Under the pieces are notes generated by a model. That model ran no database searches. It was not told where the DNA came from and was given only the letters and a program-made list of their open reading frames with translations. Positions 7,281 through 15,853 of a DNA stretch of 64,000 bases are shown here, piece after piece (the stretch's first letter is position 1; each line of letters starts with the position of its first letter). The stretch comes from an uncultured Dorea sp. (GTDB taxonomy: Bacteria; Bacillota; Clostridia; Lachnospirales; Lachnospiraceae), in contig CAJTOH010000001.1 of the NCBI GenBank assembly GCA_910577685.1, positions 62,001 through 126,000 on the forward strand, in the 5' to 3' direction. A program made the position numbers and the translations under genes.

Positions 7281-8879
7281 ATGGTGGAGCAGGAAAACAG
7301 TAAAGATTTGATTAGCGTATTATGGAGCGGAGCAGATATATTACGTTCAAAAATGGATGCAAATGAATATAAAGACTATCTTTTAGGGATTGTTTTTTAT
7401 AAGTATTTATCAGATTCTTTTTTAATAAAGGTTTATGATTTAATATATGATGAAAAACCAGAAACATTAAAAATTGCTTTGAATGTATATATTGATGCTT
7501 TGAAAGATGAAAGTGCAGAAGAATTGAAAGATGAAATGAAATCATCTTGCCATTATGTGATTGAGCCGGAATTGACTTACACAAATTTTGCGGAGGCAGC
7601 GCGGAATAATGCTTTTAACCGCGAGCAATTACAAAAGGCATTTAATAATATCGAACAGAGTGATCCATTATTTGCGGATTTATTTACAGACATTGATTTG
7701 TATTCCAATCGCTTGGGAACGGGTGATCAAAAGCAAAGTGACACAATTGCCAGTCTGTTAAAAGAAATTGATAAAGCAGATTTATTGAATACAGATACAG
7801 ATGTTTTAGGAAATGCTTATGAGTATTTGATTGGTCAATTTGCGTCTGAAACTGGAAAAAAAGCTGGTGAATTCTATACACCGCAGGCTGTTTCCAAAAT
7901 ATTAACCAGAATTGCTATTTCCGGACAGGAGAACAAAAAAGGTTTGTCCGTTTATGATCCGTGTATGGGTTCGGGTTCTCTTTTATTGAATGCTAAAAAA
8001 TATGCACTAGAGTCAATTTATATTAAATATTACGGACAAGAATTGATGACATCTACATATAACCTGGCACGCATGAACATGTTTTTGCATGGTATTGCAC
8101 CGGAAAATCAAAGACTGAGAAATGGTGATACTTTAGACGGTGATTGGCCAACGGAAGAAGAAACGGATTTTAATATGGTATTGATGAATCCGCCATATTC
8201 AGCAAAATGGAGTGCAGCCTCTGGTTTTCTGCAAGATGAACGTTTTAGCGATTACGGAGTTCTGGCGCCGAAGTCAAAAGCTGATTATGCTTTCCTGTTA
8301 CATGGTCTGTATCATCTGAAGAACAATGGAACAATGGCAATTGTATTACCGCATGGTGTGTTATTCAGAGGAGCGGCAGAAGGAAAAATTCGAGAAAAAT
8401 TATTACGTTCTGGAAATATTTATGCAATAATTGGATTACCGGCAAATTTATTTTATAATACATCAATTCCAACTTGTATCGTTGTTTTAAAGAAACACAG
8501 AGACGGAAGAGATGTCTTGTTTATAGACGCTTCGAAAAAATTTGATAAGGGTAAAAAACAAAATACAATGAAGGACGGGCATATAGATGCCATTGTAGAT
8601 TTGTATCACAAACGAGAAACAATAGACAAAGAATCTTATCTTGCCAGCTTTGAAGATATTGAGAAGAACGATTTTAACCTTAATATTCCAAGGTATGTGG
8701 ATAATTTTGAAAAAGAAGAAGAGATTAATTTAAATGAACTTTTGACAGAAATGAAACAGACTGATGACGAGATAAAAAGGGCACAGAATGAAGTGTTATC
8801 TTGCTTAAAGGATTTAACATCTTCTGATCAGGATATTATGTCATCCATAAACTGTCTTGTTGAAATGATTGGGGGGTGA
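7281..8879 (+). CDS. hsdM: Type I restriction-modification DNA methyltransferase subunit HsdM
   Basis: 532 residues. Modification subunit of a type I system; transfers methyl from S-adenosylmethionine to adenine-N6 in the site chosen by HsdS. The N-terminal helical domain (about 1-150) includes LWSGADILRSKMDANEYKDY. The SAM motif is DPCMGSGSLL near residue 225 and the catalytic motif is NPPY near residue 302. GEFYTPQAVSKIL is the usual motif before the methylase fold. The start follows TATGGAGATAATAGA. Its end overlaps the region where hsdS begins, indicating translational coupling. Confidence 0.95.
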   Translation: MVEQENSKDLISVLWSGADILRSKMDANEYKDYLLGIVFYKYLSDSFLIKVYDLIYDEKPETLKIALNVYIDALKDESAEELKDEMKSSCHYVIEPELTYTNFAEAARNNAFNREQLQKAFNNIEQSDPLFADLFTDIDLYSNRLGTGDQKQSDTIASLLKEIDKADLLNTDTDVLGNAYEYLIGQFASETGKKAGEFYTPQAVSKILTRIAISGQENKKGLSVYDPCMGSGSLLLNAKKYALESIYIKYYGQELMTSTYNLARMNMFLHGIAPENQRLRNGDTLDGDWPTEEETDFNMVLMNPPYSAKWSAASGFLQDERFSDYGVLAPKSKADYAFLLHGLYHLKNNGTMAIVLPHGVLFRGAAEGKIREKLLRSGNIYAIIGLPANLFYNTSIPTCIVVLKKHRDGRDVLFIDASKKFDKGKKQNTMKDGHIDAIVDLYHKRETIDKESYLASFEDIEKNDFNLNIPRYVDNFEKEEEINLNELLTEMKQTDDEIKRAQNEVLSCLKDLTSSDQDIMSSINCLVEMIGG

Positions 8880-8884
8880 TAAAT

Positions 8885-10063
8885 ATGGGGAAACCTAAAA
8901 TTCGCTTTAAAGGATTTACAGAAGATTGGGAACAGCGTAAGCTTCCTGAATTTGTGGAATTTTTCAATGGATTAACATATATGCCAAATGATGTGAGGGA
9001 ATCTGGAACATTGGTTTTAAGATCTTCTAATGTAAAAAACGGTGAGATTGTTGATGCAGATAATGTATATGTGGAATCAGAAAAAGCCACTTCCGAAAAT
9101 GTAAAAGTTGGAGATATTATAATAGTCGTAAGAAATGGTTCTCGTGCTTTAATCGGAAAACACGCTGAAATAAAGGAAAATATGCCCAATACGGTTATCG
9201 GAGCATTTATGTCAGGTATTCGTTCAAAACACTCATCTTTTGTAAATGCTCTATTAGACACATCCCAATTTGAGAAAGAAATTGAGAAAAATATGGGGGC
9301 AACTATTAACCAGATTACCGGCTATATGTTTTCAAAAATGGAGTTTATGATTCCGTCATCAGCAGAACAGGTGAGAATTGGAGACTATTTCAAAAGCCTC
9401 GCCCACCTCATCACCCTTCACCAGCGTAAGTGTGATGAGACTAAAAAATTAAAAAAATATATGCTTCAAAAAATGTTTCCACAAAATGGGATGAAAGTTC
9501 CAGAAATTCGATTTGGAGGATTTACTGGCGATTGGGAACAGCGTAAGCTGGGGGAAGTTTGCGAAGTAACAATGGGACAATCGCCGAATGGTTCCACATA
9601 TAGTGATGAACCAAGTGACTATATTCTGGTTCAAGGTAATGCTGATTTAAAAGATGGGTGGGTTTTTCCACGAATTTGGACAACACAAAAAACAAAAACA
9701 GCACAAGCAGGCGATTTGATAATGAGTGTTCGAGCACCAGCAGGTGCTATGGGAAAAACAGCTTATGATGTTGTATTAGGACGTGGTGTAGCAGGTATTA
9801 AAGGCAATGAATTTTTGTATCAAACACTTGTGAAATTTGATTCTGATGGTTATTGGAAAAAACTTGCTGCGGGTTCAACATTTGAATCTGTAAACTCAGA
9901 TGCTGTAAAAGGTGCTGTTTTATTAGTGCCACAAGATGTAGAAGAACAAGAAAAAATAGGACAGTATTTTTCCAATCTTGACCACCTCATCACCCTTCAC
10001 CAGCGGAAGTGTGATGAATTAATGAAAATCAAGAAATATATGTTGCAAAATATGTTTGTTTAA
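8885..10063 (+). CDS. hsdS: Type I restriction-modification specificity subunit HsdS
   Basis: 392 residues with two target-recognition domains that read the two halves of the bipartite DNA site. TRD1 occupies about residues 15-165 and TRD2 about 215-360. Each is framed by conserved segments: KIRFKGFTEDWEQRKL at the start, EIRFGGFTGDWEQRKL in the middle, and twin helices containing HLITLHQRKCDE after each TRD. ATG 8885 is chosen because GGGGGG lies at good spacing; GTG 8876 is the alternative. The DNA of the conserved segments is nearly identical (see repeats), allowing TRD exchange. No invertase gene is nearby. Confidence 0.93.
   Translation: MGKPKIRFKGFTEDWEQRKLPEFVEFFNGLTYMPNDVRESGTLVLRSSNVKNGEIVDADNVYVESEKATSENVKVGDIIIVVRNGSRALIGKHAEIKENMPNTVIGAFMSGIRSKHSSFVNALLDTSQFEKEIEKNMGATINQITGYMFSKMEFMIPSSAEQVRIGDYFKSLAHLITLHQRKCDETKKLKKYMLQKMFPQNGMKVPEIRFGGFTGDWEQRKLGEVCEVTMGQSPNGSTYSDEPSDYILVQGNADLKDGWVFPRIWTTQKTKTAQAGDLIMSVRAPAGAMGKTAYDVVLGRGVAGIKGNEFLYQTLVKFDSDGYWKKLAAGSTFESVNSDAVKGAVLLVPQDVEEQEKIGQYFSNLDHLITLHQRKCDELMKIKKYMLQNMFV
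9403..9438 (+). repeat. hsdS internal direct repeat, copy 1
   Basis: 36 bp beginning CCACCTCATCACCC, encoding HLITLHQRKCDE after TRD1. It matches 9982-10017 at 35 of 36 positions. Confidence 0.85.
9982..10017 (+). repeat. hsdS internal direct repeat, copy 2
   Basis: 36 bp copy encoding the same helix after TRD2, with one T-to-G change relative to 9403-9438. Near-identity at the DNA level, beyond what the protein needs, favours recent homogenisation or recombination. Confidence 0.85.
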
Positions 10064-10216
10064 ATAATTGACAAGATTTTGAAGAAAAATCAGACTGGTA
10101 AAAGAATAAATTATACGCAGAGTGATAATATAAAAAATGGTATGGCTTACGATGTGTTTTGGTATATGTTAAAAGGATGCGAATAGTAAAATGAATAGAA
10201 AAGCGGGAGGTTTTGA

Positions 10217-10435
10217 ATGAGTGAGCAGAAAAAAAAGATTGGTTTTACCGTTGCGTGTGTGAATGAATTTGCTCAACAGCATAATCTCAGTATACAAGAA
10301 TCATTTCGTTATCTTTTTCAATACAAAGGCATTGCTTTTATAAAAGAAAATTATGAAGTGGAACACACATTAGATTTTGGAACAATAGTGGAAGATTTGG
10401 GAATGTTATGCCGTAAAAACGGAGGGGTGCTATGA
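10217..10435 (+). CDS. DUF3791-type small protein
   Basis: 72 residues (MSEQKKKIGFTVACVNEFAQ, then SIQESFRYLFQYKGIAFI). It resembles DUF3791 proteins, which in Firmicutes occur directly upstream of DUF3990 genes, as here (ATGA overlap with the next gene). Start supported by GCGGGAGGTTTTGA. Mostly helical and without membrane segments. A role as antitoxin or partner of the DUF3990 protein is inferred from position only. The 153 bp before it hold no convincing gene. Confidence 0.75.
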   Translation: MSEQKKKIGFTVACVNEFAQQHNLSIQESFRYLFQYKGIAFIKENYEVEHTLDFGTIVEDLGMLCRKNGGVL

Positions 10436-10935
10436 GATTATACCATGGAAGTAATGTGGTGATAGAAAGTATCAATTTAGCAATGTGTAGACCTTATAAA
10501 GATTTTGGAAAGGGATTTTATTTAACAGATATCGAGGAACAAGCGAAACAGATGGCGAAAAGAGTGTCTAGAATTTATGGAGGCTCTCCAGTCGTAAATA
10601 CTTTTGAAATACAAGATGACTTCAGAAAAATGTCAGATATTAAAATTAAGGATTTTGGAATACAAACAACAGAAGAATGGGCAAAATTTGTAATGAATAA
10701 TAGGAATAGAACATTTACAGATGAAACGAACATTCTGTGTAACAAAGATAATAAATACGATATTGTTATCGGTCCTGTCGCAGATGATAATATGGCATTA
10801 CTATTTCGTCAATATGAAAATGAAATTATTGATTTTGAGACATTACTGAAAGGTTTGATGTATAAGAAAACATCTTCACAATATTCTTTTCATACGGAAA
10901 AGGGGATTAGGCTTTTGCGAAAGGCGGATGATTAG
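10432..10935 (+). CDS. DUF3990 protein, predicted ADP-ribosyltransferase-like
   Basis: 167 residues. The opening LYHGSNVVIE, then RPYKDFGKGFYLTD, is the DUF3990 signature. The H-G and F-G-x-G-F-Y-L-T elements resemble the NAD-binding first motif of ADP-ribosyltransferase folds, and comparative studies place DUF3990 among ART-like toxin/effector domains. EYENEIIDFETL near residue 125 may supply the late acidic motif. It overlaps its DUF3791 neighbour by ATGA and a third small gene follows. This three-gene cassette sits inside the hsdS-hsdR interval of the type I system. Toxicity is inferred. Confidence 0.78.
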   Translation: MRLYHGSNVVIESINLAMCRPYKDFGKGFYLTDIEEQAKQMAKRVSRIYGGSPVVNTFEIQDDFRKMSDIKIKDFGIQTTEEWAKFVMNNRNRTFTDETNILCNKDNKYDIVIGPVADDNMALLFRQYENEIIDFETLLKGLMYKKTSSQYSFHTEKGIRLLRKADD

Positions 10936-10936
10936 T

Positions 10937-11167
10937 ATGAGTAAACAAGACCAAATAATAGAATATATAGTTCAGGATATTGTTGATATGCTTGCAACAG
11001 ATCAGAATATTGAATACGATGAAGCAATGAATAAATTTTATAATTCGGAAGTATTTGAAAAGCTGCAAGATAAAGAAACTGGTTTGTATTTGGAAGGTTC
11101 AGAATATATATACGATCTTTTCAAAGACGAGATGAATTTTGGGCATATTATTCAGGCAGAGATATAG
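10937..11167 (+). CDS. Small acidic protein, third gene of the DUF3791/DUF3990 cassette
   Basis: 76 residues starting MSKQDQIIEYIVQDIVDMLA and strongly acidic, with YDEAMNKFYNSEVFEKL in the middle. No family name recalled with certainty, but such proteins often accompany DUF3990. ATG 10937 is preferred over ATG 10928, which abuts its Shine-Dalgarno-like AAAGGCGG. The start lies one base after the DUF3990 stop codon, so translation is probably coupled. It could be the antidote of the cassette. Confidence 0.65.
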   Translation: MSKQDQIIEYIVQDIVDMLATDQNIEYDEAMNKFYNSEVFEKLQDKETGLYLEGSEYIYDLFKDEMNFGHIIQAEI

Positions 11168-11216
11168 GAGTATATCATATGAAATTTCACTAATCGAAAC
11201 AAAGGAGGAAAATATT

Positions 11217-14210
11217 ATGCCAGAATTAGAGGCGATAATAGAACAAAAATTGATTGAGGAGTTGGTCTATGGAGATTCTCAATGGATATATAGAGAAGAT
11301 TTGAAAACAGAAGAAGATTTATGGGGAAATTTCAGATATATTTTGGAGCAAAATAATAAAGAACGTTTAAATGGAGAAAATTTATCTGATGCAGAATTTG
11401 AACAGGTAAAAAACCAGTTGCAGTTTTCATCATTTTATAAAGCAGGGGAATGGCTGGTTGGAGAAAATGGAAAGGTTCAGGTTCATGTACAGCGTGATAC
11501 TGAGCGGCTGCATCTTGTAGTAATGAATCATGAACATATTGCCGGCGGCAGTAGTGTTTATGAAGTAATCAATCAATACAGCACATGGAAGTCTGATGAT
11601 GACAAAGCAATTCCGGGAAGAGATAGACGATTCGATGTGACATTGATGATCAATGGTCTTCCAATGATTCATATAGAATTGAAAAATAAGCAGCACTCAT
11701 ATATGGATGGGTTCTGGCAGATTAAAAAATATATTGGAGAAGGTAAATTTACCGGAATTTTTTCAGCGGTGCAGATGTTTGTAATCAGCAATGGTGTGGA
11801 CACAAAATATTTTTCAGCCGCTGGTGATACAGAATTAAATTCCAAGTTTATTAGTGGATGGCTGGATCGTGAGAATCATCCGGTTTCGGATTATCTTGAT
11901 TTTGCTAAGAGTGTACTCCGTATTCCGGAGGCACATGAGATGATTTCGAGATATACGGTATTAGACGAAGATGCAAAGCGTTTAATATTGCTGCGCCCAT
12001 ATCAGATTCATGCAATCGAGGCAATTAGAGAAGCATCTAAACAGGGGAAATCAGGATACGTATGGCATACGACAGGCTCTGGGAAAACATTGACATCTTA
12101 TAAAGCAACCAGAAATCTGCTGATGGATATTCCGTCCATTGACAAAGCGATTTTCCTGATAGACCGCAAAGATTTGGACACACAGACGACCATGGCATTT
12201 CAGGCTTATGCAAATAATGATTTGGTAGATGTAGATGAAACGGATAATGTAAATGATTTAAAGAAAAAATTAAAATCTGATGACAGACAGGTAATCGTTA
12301 CTACCATTCAGAAACTACATATTCTGATTACAAAGAAATTAAAAGAAGAAACACCGGAATATCGAAAAATTAAGAATCTTAGAATTGCATTTGTTGTGGA
12401 TGAGTGCCACCGTGCGGTTAGCCCGGGAACAAAAAGAGAGTTGGAGCGGTTTTTTAACCGGTCTTTATGGTATGGATTTACGGGTACACCAAGATTTGCA
12501 GAGAATCCATATCCGCAAAAGGGAGACCTTCCAAGAACGACAGAAGATTTGTATGGGGAACGTCTGCACAAATATACGATTCAAAATGCAATTCATGATA
12601 AGGCAGTGCTGGGATTTCAGGTAGAGCATAATGGACCGAAAGATGTGGAAAATGAAACGGACAGCAGTGTATATGACAGCGAAACACATATGTTAAAAGT
12701 ATTGGATATCATTTTGAATAAGTCTTATCACAAACTAGGTTTTCAAAATGGAAAAGGACAGACTTACGAGGGATTGCTTACCACAAGTTCGATTCAGAGA
12801 GCACAGCAGTATTACGAATTATTGACGAGGGTAAAAAATGGAGAAACATCTCTTACAATTGATGAGCGAATCAAACAGGTCCTGCCGGATTTCCCGAAGT
12901 TTGCAATTACCTATTCTGTAACAGAAAATGAGGAAGGTTCTCAGGTTAATCAGGAGAAAATGCAAAACTCTTTGGATGACTATAATGGAATGTTTGGCAC
13001 GAAATATGAATTGTCTCAGATACAGGGATATAATGGAAACCTAAATAAGCGTCTTGCAAGAAAAGATTCCAAATATAAAAGCAGAAATGAACAGTTGGAT
13101 TTAGTGATTGTGGTAGATCGCTTATTGACAGGATTTGACGCTCCGTGTATGTCTACGATTTTTATGGACAGACAGCCGATGGGACCCCATGACCTGATCC
13201 AGGCCTTTTCAAGAACAAATCGAATTTTTGATAAGAATAAAACATATGGACAGATCGTTACATTTCAGGCACCGGTTCTTTTTAAGAAAGCGGTTGATAA
13301 TGCAGTAAAACTCTATTCTGCCGGAGGAACAAAAGAGGCGCTTATGGCAGAATGGAATGAAGTGGAACCCGCTTTCAGGAAAGCGCTTGCAGCACTTCGT
13401 GTCTCTGCTGAAAAACCGGAAGTAATTCCAACCCTGTCTTTGAATGAGAAGAAAATATTTGCAAAAATGTTTCAGGAGTTTGACTCTTTGTTTGCACAGT
13501 TAAAGTCATTTACTGTATATAATGACAGCATGTTAGAAGAATATGATGTCTCTGAAGAAGAATATGATGACTATGTGGGACATTATAAAAATGTAGTACA
13601 GGAAATCAAAGATGCAAAGGGAGAAGAACCGGATGGTTCGGATGGGAAAGATGGCGGAGATGATATAGAAATTGATCAAGACTACGAGCTGATGGCATAC
13701 AGCAATACAAAGATTGATTATGAGTATATTATTCACCTGATTCAGAATATCGTTACACCTTATGATGAAATAGAAGAAATTACGCCAAAAGAACGTCAGA
13801 AAAAAATGGATGAAGTGAAACAATATGTAGGGGATTTGCGAAAAGAGAATCCCAAAGTCGCAGATATTATGTCGAATCTGATTGCAGAAATTGAAATGGA
13901 TGATACAAAATACCGGGGACAGTCCATTCTTCATATTGTGGAAAATATGAAGCAGGATTGTATCGAGCGTGTGATTTCTGATTTTTGTATTACCTGGTAT
14001 GCATCTAAGGATGATGTGATGTATGCGGCAACACATTATCAAAACGGAGAAATTCCAAACGAAAGCGCAATTAAAATGACTGTGGATTATACAAGCTATA
14101 AAACATCTCAGGAAAAAGCACTTCCAAAGTTTAAATATTATACAAAAATGATGGCGGAGTTAAGAAAACTTCTGGATGAAGAAATAAAACCGCTTTTAAT
14201 GGTTGTATAA
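11217..14210 (+). CDS. hsdR: Type I restriction enzyme endonuclease/translocase subunit HsdR
   Basis: 997 residues. Restriction subunit: an N-terminal PD-(D/E)XK nuclease (RFDVTLMING followed by HIELKNKQHS near residue 152), then a superfamily 2 helicase motor with Walker A HTTGSGKT near 285, DECHR motif II near 395, WYGFTGTPRF motif III, and a late QAFSRTNR motif VI. The C-terminal helical region binds the methylase core. ATG 11217 follows AAAGGAGGAAAATATT, so the longer upstream frame is rejected. It is 49 bp after the DUF3990 cassette and ends just before truncated spoIIID copy 2. All R-M subunits appear intact. Confidence 0.95.
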   Translation: MPELEAIIEQKLIEELVYGDSQWIYREDLKTEEDLWGNFRYILEQNNKERLNGENLSDAEFEQVKNQLQFSSFYKAGEWLVGENGKVQVHVQRDTERLHLVVMNHEHIAGGSSVYEVINQYSTWKSDDDKAIPGRDRRFDVTLMINGLPMIHIELKNKQHSYMDGFWQIKKYIGEGKFTGIFSAVQMFVISNGVDTKYFSAAGDTELNSKFISGWLDRENHPVSDYLDFAKSVLRIPEAHEMISRYTVLDEDAKRLILLRPYQIHAIEAIREASKQGKSGYVWHTTGSGKTLTSYKATRNLLMDIPSIDKAIFLIDRKDLDTQTTMAFQAYANNDLVDVDETDNVNDLKKKLKSDDRQVIVTTIQKLHILITKKLKEETPEYRKIKNLRIAFVVDECHRAVSPGTKRELERFFNRSLWYGFTGTPRFAENPYPQKGDLPRTTEDLYGERLHKYTIQNAIHDKAVLGFQVEHNGPKDVENETDSSVYDSETHMLKVLDIILNKSYHKLGFQNGKGQTYEGLLTTSSIQRAQQYYELLTRVKNGETSLTIDERIKQVLPDFPKFAITYSVTENEEGSQVNQEKMQNSLDDYNGMFGTKYELSQIQGYNGNLNKRLARKDSKYKSRNEQLDLVIVVDRLLTGFDAPCMSTIFMDRQPMGPHDLIQAFSRTNRIFDKNKTYGQIVTFQAPVLFKKAVDNAVKLYSAGGTKEALMAEWNEVEPAFRKALAALRVSAEKPEVIPTLSLNEKKIFAKMFQEFDSLFAQLKSFTVYNDSMLEEYDVSEEEYDDYVGHYKNVVQEIKDAKGEEPDGSDGKDGGDDIEIDQDYELMAYSNTKIDYEYIIHLIQNIVTPYDEIEEITPKERQKKMDEVKQYVGDLRKENPKVADIMSNLIAEIEMDDTKYRGQSILHIVENMKQDCIERVISDFCITWYASKDDVMYAATHYQNGEIPNESAIKMTVDYTSYKTSQEKALPKFKYYTKMMAELRKLLDEEIKPLLMVV

Positions 14211-14266
14211 TTTGAAAGTTGCGTTTTAATCTGTTATCGCTGTTTGGGCTGTTTTAGTGAAAAAAG

Positions 14267-14295
14267 GAATATGAAAAAGTACCTCTGCATACATT
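14267..14295 (+). promoter_or_regulatory. Sigma-E-type promoter of truncated spoIIID copy 2
   Basis: GAATATG (14267-14273), 14 nt, CATACATT (14288-14295); same elements and spacing as the intact gene. Confidence 0.7.
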
Positions 14296-14323
14296 GTAAA
14301 AACAATGAGTGCAGGGGTTTTGT

Positions 14324-14455
14324 ATGAAAGATTATATTGAGGAAAGGGCAGTAGAGATTGCATATTATATCATTGAAAATAAGGCGACAGTGAGGCAGAC
14401 GGCGAAGGCGTTTGGGGTCGGTAAGAGTACCATACATACGGTTATAACAAAATAG
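14324..14455 (+). pseudogene. Truncated spoIIID copy 2 (first 41 codons)
   Basis: 43-codon frame almost identical to copy 1, with one Ser-to-Gly change in the helix-turn-helix (GVGKSTIH) and end TVITK. Homology to copy 1 begins at about 14259 and runs to about 14481, past the stop codon through GGAGAATCAAATAG. It therefore includes 25-30 bp that are absent from the intact spoIIID. Copies 1 and 2 are closer to each other than to the intact gene. Confidence 0.85.
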
Positions 14456-14490
14456 AACGGTTAATATGGAGAATCAAATAGTAATTAAAA

Positions 14491-14527
14491 GCCATCTCTG
14501 AGAATACTGCAGTATTCAAGAGGTGGC
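14491..14527 (+). terminator. Hairpin between truncated spoIIID copy 2 and the AAA relic
   Basis: GCCATCTCTGAGAATAC pairs with GTATTCAAGAGGTGGC around TGCA. Position matches the hairpin at 5423, while several stem pairs differ on both sides. Confidence 0.55.
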
Positions 14528-14549
14528 ATTGTTGTTCAAAGGAAATTAA

Positions 14550-14578
14550 TTGTGAAATGTAAATGGATGGGTTATAAT
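14550..14578 (+). promoter_or_regulatory. Sigma-A promoter of the truncated AAA relic
   Basis: TTGTGA (14550-14555), 17 nt, TATAAT (14573-14578), as upstream of the intact homologue at 5488. Confidence 0.7.
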
Positions 14579-14604
14579 ATGAACAATAGGTGGGGGTGGC
14601 AGTG

Positions 14605-14721
14605 ATGAAGAAGGCATTACCAATAGGTGTTGATAATTTTGGAAAAATAATAAAAGATGGTTATTGCTATATAGATAAGACTATGTTTATCAAAGAATTA
14701 CCGGATTTAAAGGGTGTGTAA
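14605..14721 (+). pseudogene. Truncated AAA-ATPase/nuclease gene (38 codons)
   Basis: MKKALPIGVDNFGKIIKDGY and DKTMFIKELPDLKG match the first 37 residues of the 5549 protein. Similarity stops at about 14712, exactly where the inverted-repeat element 14712-14761 begins, which supplies the stop codon. The remainder of the gene is absent. Confidence 0.85.
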
Positions 14722-14761
14722 AATAATCTGTGTAAATCATCACAGATTATTCGACACACCC
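14712..14761. repeat. 50-bp inverted-repeat element, IS-end-like
   Basis: GGGTGTGTAAAATAATCTGTG (21 nt, 14712-14732) and CACAGATTATT-CG-ACACACCC (14741-14761) are complementary at 19 of 21 positions around an 8-nt spacer. GGGTGTGT...ACACACCC termini resemble insertion-sequence ends. The unit could be a solo MITE or two fused ends left after excision. It interrupts the AAA relic. Confidence 0.7.
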
Positions 14762-14814
14762 GATTTGCCCAATACAACTGAAAATAAGTCAAATAAGTCC
14801 GTGGGTTGGATCCA

Positions 14815-15825
14815 TCAAAGCTCTAACTGCTTCAGCTCTTGATTCTCTGTTTCGTATATATAGACCTTGTTCGACAGGGTTTCTGACGGATCGAAGTTTT
14901 TATTCATCTGCTTGATCCTCATAAGTATATTCCGCGGTTGTATCGTGCCTTTTTTATGGAGTCTGGCCTCGCTGGTGCCTGTGAAGGCTATATAATAATC
15001 GTCTCCGAAAAGCTCGGCTATACGCTTCATTACTCCGGGATAAAACATGGCAATTGCGCCGTTTATCTGCGCTGTCGTTGTCACGGTCGGCACTGCAAGC
15101 GGTGAAAGTGAAGTTATATCACTGTTCAACGCCATAAATGCGCCTTTGTGATAAGGTGGATTTGCTAAGTCCGCCGGATTTAAGTATATACGCGGCGGCG
15201 CCATGATGTATGTATTGCTCATCGCATTCTCCCACACTTCTTCTTCATCTATCCCCCATGTCTGCATGGAGGATCTAGGTACCTTAACAGACAATACGTC
15301 GTGTCTTTTGCCGTCATTTTCATCACTTGCAAGAATATAGAGAACCAGCGCCATATCGCCGATGCGTCTGTAAATATGGTCTTTCAGTTCATATCGGTGG
15401 TCTTTGAAATTCAGAGGGCGGATGAAAAGCTTGTCTTTTAGCGCGTCATACTCATTTTTTTCAATCAGGTCTATGATCCCCAGTTCCATGAATTTTCTGC
15501 TGAAATCGATCGAAGAAAGAATCGGTTCCCATACAGCCGCCCAATTGTCTTTTTCATATTCCTGGTACAACTGCATGCAGTTGAATCTGCACATCTGTTC
15601 TCGCTTATCCTTATACTGGTATAGGATGATATAATCGCCAATTAGTACATCTGACTCCGTTTTTTGATACTTGATGTTTGTCTCACGTATAATAGAAAGC
15701 TCTTTCGCATCAGCCGATGTGAATCCATCTTCAAAGAAGGCAATTTCGCTATAGCAAAGCTCCTGTTTCTTTTCTTCAAGCTTTTTTTGCAGTTCGGTAA
15801 TAAATTCCTTATATTCCATTTTCAT
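14815..15825 (-). CDS. DUF5688-family protein
   Basis: 336 residues. The second half, including RRIGDMALVLYIL, MQTWGIDEEEVWENA and later MALNSDITSLS-type sequence, matches the layout of DUF5688 proteins that are widespread in Lachnospiraceae and have no known function. Soluble and charged; no signal peptide. Start ATG 15825 follows AGAGGTATGAAA on the minus strand. It lies 28 bp downstream of the DUF4143 ATPase gene on the same strand and probably forms an operon with it. Opposite in orientation to the rest of the island. Confidence 0.7.
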   Translation of the reverse strand: MKMEYKEFITELQKKLEEKKQELCYSEIAFFEDGFTSADAKELSIIRETNIKYQKTESDVLIGDYIILYQYKDKREQMCRFNCMQLYQEYEKDNWAAVWEPILSSIDFSRKFMELGIIDLIEKNEYDALKDKLFIRPLNFKDHRYELKDHIYRRIGDMALVLYILASDENDGKRHDVLSVKVPRSSMQTWGIDEEEVWENAMSNTYIMAPPRIYLNPADLANPPYHKGAFMALNSDITSLSPLAVPTVTTTAQINGAIAMFYPGVMKRIAELFGDDYYIAFTGTSEARLHKKGTIQPRNILMRIKQMNKNFDPSETLSNKVYIYETENQELKQLEL

Positions 15826-15853
15826 ACCTCTGTTTATTATTTAAGTTGCTAAG

